Positions 1 to 10,119 of a stretch of DNA of 64,000 nt are shown here, one piece after another (the stretch's first letter is position 1; every line of letters begins with the position of its first letter). Origin of the DNA: Saccharina japonica (taxonomy: Eukaryota; Sar; Phaeophyceae; Laminariales; Laminariaceae); NCBI GenBank assembly GCA_008828725.1, contig MEHQ01000793.1, positions 183,977-247,976 of the forward strand. The letters are read 5' to 3'. A program made the translations under genes and the position numbers. The notes beneath the pieces were generated by a model. The model made no database searches, was not told the DNA's origin, and saw only the letters and a list, made by a program, of their open reading frames with translations.

Positions 1-23
1 CCCCTGCCCTGTGCGTGTCGCAG

Positions 24-74
24 AGCTGATTCCGGAACTGCTTGTGGATATTGCAGGGTTGAAAGTTCTTGAGG
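24..74 (+). pseudogene. Truncated LRR exon, A type (51 bases)
   Basis: Between a GTCGCAG acceptor and a weak GTTAGG donor lies a 51-base version of the A-type LRR that lacks seven codons in frame. It keeps phase 1 at both ends, so it could still be spliced in as a 17-residue repeat, but the donor is poor. The same shortened form recurs at 3584-3634 and 4629-4679. Confidence 0.6.
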
Positions 75-295
75 GTTAGGGTTTGGGGTGTTTGCGATTA
101 TTTTATCATGCCGCAAGAAGGGTATGACTCGAAGCAGAGCGGGGCGACCTTACAAATCTGAATAGGTACTTCAGAGAGCATCATATTGTCGAAGTGGGCC
201 GTATCCATGTGTCCATACCGTATGTATGTTGTGATGCTGTGAACGTTTTGATTGATTGCTACGTATTTTTTGTATTTCTTATTCTTGTATTGCAG

Positions 296-367
296 GGGCG
301 ATCCCAAAAGAACTGGGCAACCTCGGCAACCTGGAGAAACTCGATGTTTCTCACAACAATCTTGGGG
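296..367 (+). CDS. LRR exon, B type (unit 1)
   Basis: A 72-base exon between a TTGCAG acceptor and a GTGAGC donor, phase 1 at both ends, coding one plant-type LRR that starts IPKELGNLGNLEKL and ends NNLGG. It is followed 37 bases later by the 1.16-kb TIR element at 405-1562, which lies in the intron and leaves the donor untouched. Confidence 0.88.
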
Positions 368-3300
368 GTGAGCGATCATCTGGGATCATGGTGTGCAGCG
401 GCTACCGTAATCATGCGAGAGTTGGCACCCATCGGAAGGTTGGCACCCATCGGAGAGATAGCACCGGGGTGCGATAAAAAACACAACGTAGAAACATTTA
501 ATCGTGTTTTCGCACCCCCATCGGAGAGATCGCACCCGGGTGCGATCTCTCCGACATAAATAGAAATTTGAGGGCCACCGCAGCGGGTCTGTGGTAGGTA
601 ATATTCTCATTCTTTCATTCTCCGATGATATATCGCCAGTGCGCCACTCCTCTCAAACGTACCGTACTTTACCAACGCATGGTAGGTCAAGTCGTTTTAG
701 GTAGCTTTGAGTCGTTTAATTTGTATGCTCTCAACCAAGCACACAGCACACATCATCCGGTACATGCCGCCTACCGGTACACCTCACAAATCACAGAACC
801 AGCTCGTGGTACGATATTACAATACCTACCTTGTGCAACCGAGGCAGACAGGAACTACAGAGGAAATCGAGTGGTTCAGCATAAAGCGAACAGCAGACCC
901 ATAGTGTACCGGTACGTGACATTTCATTTGCTGCCAACATCTCGTCGATGGCCTCTCCTGCTGCCAAAGGGTCGGCAGCCGCAGCAGGAGCAGCAGCAGC
1001 ACTCTCATTGGCCTGTGAAAAGGCAGTCTCGCTGCGTGCACCCTCTGACATGATGCTGCAGGGGGTGGTCTGGATGCCGTGGGTTTGTGTGGACGCTGCG
1101 CATCTCAGCGGAATGCCGCCGCGTTTTTCGGGGTATTGTGCCGTATTATACCGTATTTTACCGGATCGATTCTCAATTCGCCGGCACACCGTTTTGGGTG
1201 ATGTAAGGTGTGTGTTAACTGCTGTGTTTACTGTGCCCTACATCTGCAACAGGGTGGGTACGGTATCCAGCTGTTGTGGTACTCGGTATCGCACCCATCG
1301 GAGAGATCGCACCGGGGTGCATGTACGCAGCACCGTTGCCCCAGTACGGCGCGGTATATTTCGATTCAGCAGCGCACCCATCGGAGAGATCGCACCGGGG
1401 GTGCGCCAAAATTGAAGAACGGCATGATTTAATTGTATTTCCGCACCCCCATCGGAAGGTTGGCACCCATCGGAGAGATAGCACCGGGGTGCGATAAAAA
1501 ACACAACGTAGAAACATTTAAAAATCGATCGCACCCCGGTGCCAACTCTCGCATGATTAGGGTAATTCCGTTTAAACGCAAAGTTGGAGTTCAGCCTCCC
1601 CAGTCTTGGACACAAACACCAGTGTATTGTTGACACATACCCGCTACACAAGTACTGTGTATTTCGTTTGCCTTCCGTGCCCTACTCGTCGTTCGGCTCG
1701 AATAGCCGACTTGGGTAGGTTTAGGTATACGCGTAGATGCTGGAGCCACCCAGCACGCAAGATAGCACACCCCCAGGAAAAGTTGTTGGAGCCAACTTTG
1801 TCTAAACCAAGCGGGGCACACACAACGAACTGATCTCGTCGTGATATTTCCATAGTGCACCCCTCGATGTTGATGTTTGCACTCTACCCCTTGTCGAGAA
1901 ACTCACCGCGAACTTTATCCGGGGGGGTGTTGTATATTGCGTGTTATACGGTAGCCTGACACCCGAGCAGAGCATGAGTGCGTCCGACAAACTCTTGTGT
2001 CTCTACCAGAGAAGGGAACAAGGTCGCCTACAATTAATAGAACTGGTGCGAGGTTGCAAACTGTTTGCGACACACCGCGAAAGTGTTCGATTTGTTTTGA
2101 GGCGGAACGGCACCTAGAAGAAGGAATGCTGGAACCCTGACCCTAAATTATCACAACAGTCGGTGTACCCGCCTGTGCATACAACAGGGCGTATTCGCTT
2201 GTGGATATTGCAGGGCTGAACATGCTTGAGGTCAAGGGTTTAAAGTGTGTTTTTCTCTTCGTTCACTAGTTGGCCGTGCGCATACATAGTTGTATTTTTG
2301 CGATTATGTGTTCATGCCGCAAGAAGGATATGCCTCGAAAACCAGCTGGGCGACCTTACAAATCTGATTAGGTGCTTGAGAGGCCATGTTGTTTTCGAAG
2401 TGGGCCGTATCTCGTGTGCCTACGCCGTATCGTATATATGTTGTGCCTCGTACTGTAAACGTTTTGATTGATTGTTACGTGTTTTGTATGTTATATTCTT
2501 GTATCGCAGGGACGATACCGAAAGAACTGGGTAACCTTAGCAGCCTGCAGCAGCTCGGGGGTTCTGACAACAATCTTGAGGGTGAGCGACCATCTGGAAT
2601 CATATGGTGTGCAGCGACTAAATCCGTTTAAACACAAATTTGGAGCTGAGCCTCAACAACCTTGGACACAACCATTTGTGTAATGTTGACACGTGCCTGC
2701 TACATAAATAATGTGTATTGTGTTTGCCTACGGATACCGTCCCCTACTCGTCGTTCGGCTTGAATAGCCGACTTGGGTAGGTTTAGGTATACGCGTAGAC
2801 TCTGGGGCCACTCAGCACACAAGACAATACACCCCCAGGAAGAGTTGTTGGAGCCAACTTTGTCCAAATCAAGGGGGGGACACACAACGAACGGATCTCG
2901 TCGAGATATTTCCATAAATGCACCCCTGGATGTTTGCACTCTTCTGTACCCATTGTCGAGAAAGTTACCTGCGAATTCACCCAAGGGTGTGTGTTTCATT
3001 GTGTATTATACGGTAAAGCGTAACATCCGAGCAAAGCATGCGTGCGTCAGGCAAACTCTTGTGTCTCTACCAGAGAAGGGAACAAGGTCGCCTACTATTA
3101 ATAGAGCCAGTCCGAGGTTGTAAGCTGTTTGTGACACACCGCGAAAGTGTTCGATTTGTTCTGAGGCGGAAAGGCACCTAAAAGAATAAATATTGGAAAC
3201 CCTGATCTTAAATGCTCACAACTACATATACTCCCCCTTGCATGTCGCAGGACCTATTCCGAAAGAGCTGGCGGACATCACAGGGCTGCAAACTCTTGCG

Positions 3301-6300
3301 CTGGCCAGAAACCTGCTAGAGGGTGAGCAAAACCAGTTTTGCGGTTATTTTATCATGCCGCAGGGTCTGGTGATCTTCGAATAACCAACTTGGATAGCCG
3401 ACATGGCGTGAAAAAAGGGCATCGCGTCACCTGTGGAAGCTGGTCTAGGGTTGCAAACTGTTTGCGACACACCGCGAAAGTGTTCCATTCGTTCTGAGGC
3501 GGAACAGCACCTAGAAGAATAAATGCTGGGAACCCTGATCTTAATTGCTCACAACTACATGTACTCCCCCTTGCATGTCGCAGGACCTATTCTGCAACCG
3601 TTTGTGGATATTGTAGGATTGAAAATGCTTGAGGGTTCGAGTTCAGGACGTTTGCCTATTTGTTTACGAGTAGGCCTTGCACACACATAGTTGAATTTTT
3701 GCAATTATTTTATCATGCCGCAAGAAGAGTATGGCTCGAAGAAGAGCTGGGCGACCTTACAAATATGACTGCATACTTGAGACTAAGTTGTTGTCGAAGT
3801 GGGCCGTATACATGTGTCTATGCCGTATATATGTTGTGATGCAGTAAACGTTTTGATTGATTGTTACGTTTTTCGTATTTTATACGGTACTCTTTAATCG
3901 CAGGGACGATCCCAAACGAACTGGGCAACCTTGGCAACCTGGAGCACCTCGATGTTTCTCACAACAATCTTGAGGGTGAGCGACCATCTGGAATCATGGT
4001 GTGCAGCGGCTGATTCCGTATAAACACGAATTTGAAGAACAGCCCCCCCAACCTTGACACAAATATCACCGTATTGTTGACACATACCTGCTACATGAAG
4101 ACCGTGTATTGTGTTTGTCTGCCGTGCCCTACTCGTCGTTGGGCTCGGATAGCCGACTTGGGTAGGTTCAGGTTTACGCGTAGATGCTGGGGCCACCCAG
4201 CACGCAAGACAATACCCCCCCAGGAAGAGTTGTTGAGCCAACTTTGTATAAATCAAGCGGGGCACACACAACGAACTGATCTCGTCGAGATATTTCCATA
4301 AATGCACCCCTCGATGTTTGCGCTCCACCCATTGTCAAGAAACTCATCTGCGAAATGTATCCGGGGGCTGTGTTACATGTGCGTGTTATTCAGTAGCCTG
4401 ACACCCGAGCAGAGCATGAGTGCGTCAGGCAAACTCTTGTGTCTCTACCAGAGAAAGGAACAAGGTCGCCTACTATTAATAGAGCTGGTCCGAGGTTGCA
4501 CGCTGTTTGTGACACACCGCGAAAGTGTTCGATTTGTTCTGAGGCTGAAAGGCACCTATAAGAATAAATGCTGGGAACCGTGATCTTAAATGCTCGCAAC
4601 TACATGTACTCCCCCTTGCATGTCGCATGACCTATTCTGCAAGCGTTTGTGGATATTACCGGGTTGAAAATGCTTGAGGGTTCGAGTTTAGGCCGTTTGC
4701 CTATTTTTTCACTAGTGGGCCGTGCATATTTGCTTTGCGATTATTGTATCATGCCGCAAGAAGGGTATGACTCGAAGATGAGCTGGGCGACCTTACAAAT
4801 CTGAATAGGTACTTGAGACTAAGTTGTTGTCGAAGTGGGCCTTATCCATGTGTCCATACCGTATAGATGTTGTGATGCTGTAAACGTTTTGATTGATCGT
4901 TACGCTTTTTGTATGTTATACTCTTGTGCCGCAGGGACGATCCCAAACGAACTGGGCAACCTTGGCAATCTGGCGCACCTCAATGTTGCTGGCAACATAC
5001 TTAAGCGTGAGCGATCATCTGGAATCATGGTGTGCAGCGGCTGATCATGTTTAAACACGAATTTGGAGATCAGCCTCCCCAACCTTGGACACAAACATTT
5101 GTGTTGACACATACCGGTACCTGGTGTATACATGAAGACTACGGTATTAACAACACTCCTTGTTTGCCTACCGTGCTCAAGTCGCCGCTGGGCTACTATG
5201 TTTCAGCCAGAGACGGTTATATTCCTCGCATGCACCAACACACTACCAGTGCTACGGCACGGAACCCGAGTGTACCCAATCTAGACCTTGGTTCTATTGA
5301 ACGATTCTCGTCTAGTTGTGAATGCAGCTAACCCTCAGCGTCCATGGTATTCCCATCAACTGATATGAGTTTGTGTATTATCAAATCGCCGCAAAGCGGC
5401 TTTCGTTATTTTGAAGAGAGCCGCGGGGGGGGTAAGGGCCCGTTTTAACGAAAAAGAAAAAAATAAATTTGGAAAACAAAATATTCAAATCCGCTTTTTA
5501 TTGGTCAACACACGCATCAGCACCGAAGATTAGGATCTTGGGGCATAATATTTGGTGTTGGTGCGTGTGTTGACCAATGAAAAGCGAATTTGAATTTTAT
5601 TTTTTTCAAATTGAATTTATTTTATACTCGTTAATTCGGGCCCTAACCAATGACGTATTCGATTGTTGCTGTTCGTGGGCATACTTTGTGAGTGGAACAA
5701 TACACAGTAGGGCGACCTTAGGCAGAATGAACTAAACACGCCAATAACGTTCGAGCCACAGGGTCGTTGCTATAGTACCCAGCGTTAGTACTAGCGACGC
5801 CAATTGATTTGTACACCCCTCCTAAGGCATTTGTTCTACGACTTTGTCTGGCCCTTCACGCCCGCATTTAAAATCATGCACGTCTGCTGCAGGTTTCCCG
5901 AGGGGTGCGGCCGCTAATTTTATTAGGCTCCAGTGCTTCTTGCTTTTCGCTGGCGGAAATCCGTGGGTGGAACCTCTGTCTATAGTCGTCGAGCTGGGCT
6001 TGGAGGCTATCAATCAATTCTACTTGGCCGTTGAACGTTCCGGATCCATCGAGTCTTGGGCGCTCAAAGTAGTCGTGGTCGGCGCGGTCTGTGCCGGCAA
6101 ATCAAGTCTGGTGGAGAGCCTGATGGCACGACAGCCTCGGCTGGCCCGCCGTGCTGATCGCACGAGGGGGGTCGACGTGCACGTCAAAACTCCGTTCAAG
6201 CCTGATGCTTCGAGTCCGGTCCAACTCGTTTTCTGGGACTTCGCGGGACACAACGAGTACTACTCCACCCACTCCCTGTTTCTGTCTGAGGGCGCCCTCT

Positions 6301-9300
6301 TCCTGTTAGTGGTCGATCTGGCGGGTTTCACTAAAAACGTTTCTAGTAGAAGCGATGCCATCCATATCTGGCTGGACACTTTGCTTTGCCGAACCCCTGG
6401 AGCAGTCGTTCAGGTCGTTGCGACTCACATCGATAAGCTCAGTGGCAGCCTCAAGGACGCCAAGCAAAATCTGAAACAGGCGATCGCTGATCACTTGTTA
6501 GCTAAGTGCGCCGAACACAAAAGTGGCTGGAAAAAGTCTCAACGAAAAGCCGAAATGAAGGCTCCGCCTGTGCTCAGGATCGTCGACGAGATACTCACCG
6601 TTTCTTACAAGGAGGGGACCAACTTGCCTGAGTTGGGAAAAGCATTAGCGACACTTACCATGGACGGGAAGATGGACCGGCTGTCAGCACCACCTCAAGG
6701 GGCTTTTGAAGAGGCAGGGTGGGGAGAGGGTGACCTCTTTCGGGATTTGGGTCAGAAAATCCCTGTGATATGGGCCAGAGCATGTGCTGTGATGAGCGCA
6801 TTGCGTGATGGCATTGACCCCGGTGAAGCCGCGCGCCTGGAGCAGCCATCTCCGGTAGTCAACAAGCCTCTCCAGCAGATCAGTTTGAATGACGCCGAGA
6901 CGACCTGGAAAAAGGTGGTGCGCGCGTCAGGTGTTTCGGGAGAAATTGGAGATGGGGGACCGAACCGTGTGCTCAAGGTAAACACGCAAACGTTAGAATC
7001 TTAGTATATTCGTTTGTTACCTTTTGCAGAACAAAGGCACCGTGCCCAGTTTGCGATAACCTTCCACAGTTCAGTTACCTGTGAAAAAAATAACTTACCC
7101 GTGAGCTAAGCAGTCGGGATTAGGTTTGGGTTGCTAAGACCCGACACTTACCCTGCCCGCGCTTATTTCCCACCCCGTTTTCGCTATGTTGTCATATGAC
7201 TATTAATAGCTAATTTTCTTGCCTCTGCCGCTCGTGACTCGGACATTGTTTTAGCGGGACTCGAACCCATGAACTCAACGTCTGCAGAGAGTTCAGGGCT
7301 CAACTGAACTTTCTCTACAAAATATTCGCAACCTTAGAAAAACAATCAAGCAACTTCGAACCGTGTCCCCCACCAATACAGGACGCAATCAGGCTGAAGG
7401 AGCGCGAGGGCATGCTCTTGTGTGAGCATGATCTCCTGTATTTGGACCCTACGTGGATAAACAAGATGATGGGCGCGATACTGGACCACCGACTGCAGAA
7501 TCCTGATACTGAGTACTGGAAGGATGAGCTGCGGAAGTTCTCCGATACCGAAGACGACGCGTTGGAGTTTCACGAGTTGTCTAATACCCATCAAACCTTC
7601 AGTTCCACGGGGACCCTGACCGTGAGCTACTTACACTTTCTCTGGCGGGACATCGAAGAGATCCGGGAAGAGGGAGTCTTCGAGCGCCTGCTGCAGACCA
7701 TGTGCAAGCATGGAGTGTTGTTCAGCAAGTTGGATGGCCTATCTCGTTTCAGCGATGAAAGCCGGAAAATAGGGTTCTATGAGCGACTGCTTAAGCCTGT
7801 GAACGGGCTCCTCCGCCAGCCGGGTGCTCCTTCTCCTCCTTCTCCTGGCGAGGTGCTCTTTGTGCCGGTCCTTCTTGGACCCTACCCCGCCGAGGAAGAG
7901 GGGGTGAAGGCGTTCTGCACCACATGCCTCAAGCATCAGTGGCGACGGAAGCTAGTGTTTAGGATCTATCAAAGCTACGTCCCCCCTGGGATCATCGGAA
8001 TGATCATGACACGATTGCTCTGCAGCGATGAAGTCGAGATACATTGCACTTGGGGCCGGGGCATATCGTTCATGATCGGGGGAGGGGAGGTCATCATATC
8101 CCTGAATCCTCCGACGAAAGGTGACTACGCAGAGATCGAGGTCAACGTGGTAGGGCCGACAAGGTCGGACGAGGTGGAAAACAAGGTGAAGGCGGTGAAT
8201 GCCATCGTGACGGATTCGTTGACAAAGCACTTTCCTGGACTTACGTTCGACCTCGACGGCGGGAAGGCCCTTTCGCTCGAAGGCGAGTATGCTCGGATAG
8301 ACGAGATGGAAAGCCTGAAGGCGCACTTCGACGTGCGGCTGGGTCAGACGGTGGAGAAGTTATACTCCAGGCTAGACAGCATCGACGAGCGGTTGGTGGA
8401 TGTGGCAAGGAGTATCCAAGAAAGCCTCATGCGAGTCAAAACCTTCCAGGCGTTGGACTACCCCTACCCTCACCTTGTGGTTATTCGTGAGCACCAGGCT
8501 AGACGCCCGGGAAACACGCGTGTTCTGAGCAAAGCGTGGTTTAAATCCATCCGCACTCGGGCTCGAGGATTGGCGATGAAGGACATGAGGCTCCTATACA
8601 TTTGCCCGTATGACAGCACGGAGGTGCCATGCGGCCCAGGGGGCGAAGGCTATCGGTTTGGCCAGGCTCGTGACTGGGTGAAGAAGGTTCTTCCTGTTGC
8701 GCAGGTAAAGTTATATTGGGGGTAGCTCTGAGGTTGTCGAGTGTGCCCTAACTTTTCGAACCATACCGGTGAACCAGGCTACCTGAATCGCCTTCACCAT
8801 TGTTTTGAAATGATACCGCTGTCTTCCCGGTAGCGCAAACAGCGGGAAGTGTAAAGTATTGTTGTCTTCACATCAAAACCGTCTGGTCTTCTCAAGTCCA
8901 GCACCGCGGGATCCCGTACTGATGCCTTAGTCGTAGAAAGGCCACTTCCCTCCGTGGAAGGCGATTATCAGGCTAAGGTACACTATTCATATAACTAGAT
9001 GAGACACAACACACCGAGAAATTGCGGGAAAATGCTAGGAACAAAGCAAAACAACATTCCTCTCAAGCAGATAAATTGTAGAGCTACGAAATAAAAATCC
9101 AGCACCAAATAAAAAAAAATACTAGGTATACAATAAAATAAGCTAATCAAAGCGGACTAAGATTCCGGGTAATAGACTGAGCATTAGGCGGAGGTACAAG
9201 GGAGGGGGAGGGCAGTACCGGTACACAACAGCAATATACGTAACATGTGTAGGCCTTACCTGCAACCAGTGTCCACTACGTACAGCAGTAACCTTTACGA

Positions 9301-10119
9301 CTTAGCTAACCTCTTACTAGTCAGGCACAAACCTCGCCACTCGCACTGACATCTCCCCCCTGGCCTCCTCGCTAACACTATTAGTGTCGTTACTACTACG
9401 ACTGTGACTGGTCTCCCACTACCCGCTCCCGTTCCCCCCTTTCCCTCTTGTCTGTGGCTTAACCTAGAACACGAAAAAATAGCTGTCAAGAATAGTTTTG
9501 TATTGGCCTCATCGTGTGCGTTGTTGGTTACACGCCAACAACTCTAAATACCATCATGTACTGCCTCTTTCGCCATGTTGAGGGGTCGAATATGGATGGA
9601 ACTACAGCAGTACCTTGCCGCCATTACTAGTGATAGTATAGGATTATAATACGACCATAATCAACTATAGATTGATGCTTTGTCACGTTATTTGCATTAA
9701 TTTACGCCTTGTTGCAGGTGACCGCGGTGGTGGTGAAAGCGGCGTTCAAGTCAGCGGCTGGGATAGACTTGGAAGTGTTGTCTGAGTACCTCAACGCCGT
9801 CAAAGCGGGCATCGGCGAACAACTAGCAGGCAGTGCTTTGAGCGAGGAGGCTCTGCGCTCTGTGGTGCTGGGTGACGGGTCTGCCGACGCAGACATGGGA
9901 ACCAGATGCAGGACTTCGTATGAAGACCTGAAGACGTTTTTGGACAACAAGGAGCGCGAGCAGACGGCACGCCCAAAGACCGGCTATGTCGACTTTAGGC
10001 GCGAAATGCAACAGGTTGACGACGGGCATTCTGGATTAGTGTGGGTGAGCAACGACAACGCCCAACTGTGGCTAGACTCGCACCAAACGTGTCCGATCCC
10101 GACTCCTCCGAACCCGTAG
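296..10119 (+). CDS. LRR-ROCO GTPase, 5' part outside window
   Basis: Spliced gene with exons 296-367, 2510-2581, 3251-3322, 3904-3975, 4935-5006 (one LRR each), 5893-6977 (Roc), 7382-8704 (COR) and 9718-10119 (C-terminus, stop TAG). All LRR exons are 72 bases and phase 1 on both sides; the Roc exon enters in phase 1 and leaves in phase 0, and the later junctions are phase 0, so the frame is open throughout. ROCO proteins couple a Ras-like Roc GTPase to a COR dimerisation module, with the LRRs as the recognition surface; in Ectocarpus this family has been proposed as shuffling immune receptors. The protein is probably intracellular: I see no membrane segment in the Roc to C-terminal part. Upstream LRR exons and the start lie before base 1. 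Truncated LRR exons in the introns may or may not be spliced in. Confidence 0.93.
405..1562. mobile_element. Non-autonomous TIR element with TA target duplication
   Basis: A 1158-base insertion is flanked by TA (403-404 and 1563-1564) and bounded by ~25-base inverted repeats containing TAATCATGCGAGAGTTGG, one mismatch apart. The sister introns at about 2617, 4012 and 5041 lack it and read straight through the corresponding point, giving three empty sites. No transposase frame is visible. The TA duplication fits Tc1/mariner-like or other TA-targeting families, but family cannot be assigned without a transposase. Inside, a near-exact ~75-base block occurs at about 427-505 and 1445-1522. Confidence 0.75.
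2188..2230 (+). pseudogene. Decayed LRR exon, A type
   Basis: A 43-base remnant of the A-type LRR exon lies behind an AACAG acceptor and before a GTCAAG donor. Its length is no longer compatible with the phase 1-1 pattern, so it is most likely a dead exon inside the intron of unit 2. Confidence 0.45.
2510..2581 (+). CDS. LRR exon, B type (unit 2)
   Basis: A 72-base, phase 1-1 exon with acceptor TATCGCAG and donor GTGAGC. It differs from its sisters at the positions between the conserved leucines (SSLQQL) and carries GGSDNN where the others have DVSHNN, so the beta-strand face is altered while the framework is kept. Confidence 0.87.
3251..3322 (+). CDS. LRR exon, A type, intact
   Basis: A 72-base, phase 1-1 exon with acceptor TGTCGCAG and donor GTGAGC, coding a repeat that begins GPIPKELADITGLQTL. 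It is the only full-length copy of the A lineage here; the others (24-74, 3584-3634, 4629-4679) lack the same 21 bases. It therefore shows what the truncated copies descend from. Confidence 0.87.
3584..3634 (+). pseudogene. Truncated LRR exon, A type (51 bases)
   Basis: It has the same acceptor sequence as the intact A exon at 3251 (TGTCGCAG) but is the 51-base form with the seven-codon deletion, followed by GTTCGA in place of GTGAGC. Phase is preserved. It sits 261 bases after the intact A exon, so the two are tandem duplicates. Confidence 0.6.
3904..3975 (+). CDS. LRR exon, B type (unit 3)
   Basis: A 72-base, phase 1-1 exon with acceptor AATCGCAG and donor GTGAGC. It is close to the exon at 296-367, with changes at K to N, K to H and G to E. 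The flanking introns are also near-copies, so the whole exon-intron unit was duplicated. Confidence 0.88.
4629..4679 (+). pseudogene. Truncated LRR exon, A type, acceptor lost
   Basis: The fourth A-lineage copy is 51 bases long, like those at 24 and 3584, but the acceptor AG has become AT (GTCGCAT), so it should be skipped. The donor side again reads GTTCGA. Confidence 0.6.
4935..5006 (+). CDS. LRR exon, B type (unit 4), last before Roc
   Basis: A 72-base, phase 1-1 exon with acceptor TGCCGCAG and donor GTGAGC. It is the most diverged B copy (AHLNVAGNILKR at its end), and its last base is C rather than G, so the codon shared with the Roc exon reads Arg. It is the last LRR I can see before the Roc exon 0.9 kb downstream. 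Confidence 0.86.
5436..5643. mobile_element. 208-base MITE with TAA target duplications
   Basis: The element starts GGGCCCG and ends CGGGCCC, flanked by TAA at 5433-5435 and 5644-5646. The two arms are imperfect inverted repeats of about 95 bases, sharing TTGGTCAACACACGCA and its complement, around a short unique centre. A three-base TAA duplication and short G/C-rich ends suit the PIF/Harbinger superfamily. It lies in the intron between the last LRR exon and the Roc exon. Confidence 0.72.
5893..6977 (+). CDS. LRR-ROCO Roc GTPase exon
   Basis: The acceptor TGCTGCAG at 5892 gives phase 1, matching the LRR exons. The translation opens with a short linker ending GGNPWVEP, the usual cap after the last LRR of this family, then the Roc domain: P-loop GAVCAGKS (6081-6104), switch-region TRGVDV, G3 WDFAGH (starting 6234), and G4-like THID (starting 6423). 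Lys and Ser of the P-loop and the DxxG aspartate and glycine are present, so nucleotide binding should be intact. The last ~100 residues start the COR region (ASGVSGEIG). The donor is AAG/GTAAAC, phase 0. Confidence 0.93.
7382..8704 (+). CDS. LRR-ROCO COR-domain exon
   Basis: I place the start at 7382, after a pyrimidine-rich CCCCCACCAATACAG acceptor, because it is phase 0 and makes the conserved passage read through from VLK into DAIRLKE; other upstream acceptors run into stops. The exon codes 441 residues: the COR segment with LYLDPTWINKMM, a beta-rich block (SYVPPGIIGMIMTRLL), and near the end a helical stretch and HARRPGNTRVLSK-like basic segment. The donor is CAG/GTAAAG, phase 0. The region before 7382 (6978-7381) is intron with nothing else recognisable. 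Confidence 0.9.
9718..10119 (+). CDS. LRR-ROCO C-terminal exon
   Basis: A phase-0 acceptor CTTGTTGCAG leads into 133 codons and a TAG stop. The first half is helical (VVKAAFKSAAG onward); the end holds DGHSGLVWVSNDNAQLW, which looks like a conserved tail. The long intron before it (8705-9717) contains no gene that I can see. Confidence 0.88.
   Translation: MTAVVVKAAFKSAAGIDLEVLSEYLNAVKAGIGEQLAGSALSEEALRSVVLGDGSADADMGTRCRTSYEDLKTFLDNKEREQTARPKTGYVDFRREMQQVDDGHSGLVWVSNDNAQLWLDSHQTCPIPTPPNP

Larger units (their letters stand above)
1..5330 (+). repeat. Tandemly duplicated LRR exon-intron units
   Basis: About four copies of an A-exon/intron/B-exon/intron unit follow each other. Intron blocks recur almost unchanged: one at about 1582-1960, 2640-2990 and 4030-4340 (containing GGCTCGAATAGCCGACTTGG or close variants), and one at about 1991-2130, 3057-3230 and 4434-4610 (containing ACACACCGCGAAAGTGTT or close variants), with a partial copy at 3436-3560. 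High intron identity means the duplications are recent or kept alike by gene conversion, and gives substrate for unequal crossing-over that would add or drop single LRRs in frame. Confidence 0.85.

Noticed and set aside
9295-9489. Minus-strand open frame in the ROCO intron
   Set aside because: Short, no motif, and inside a well-defined intron.
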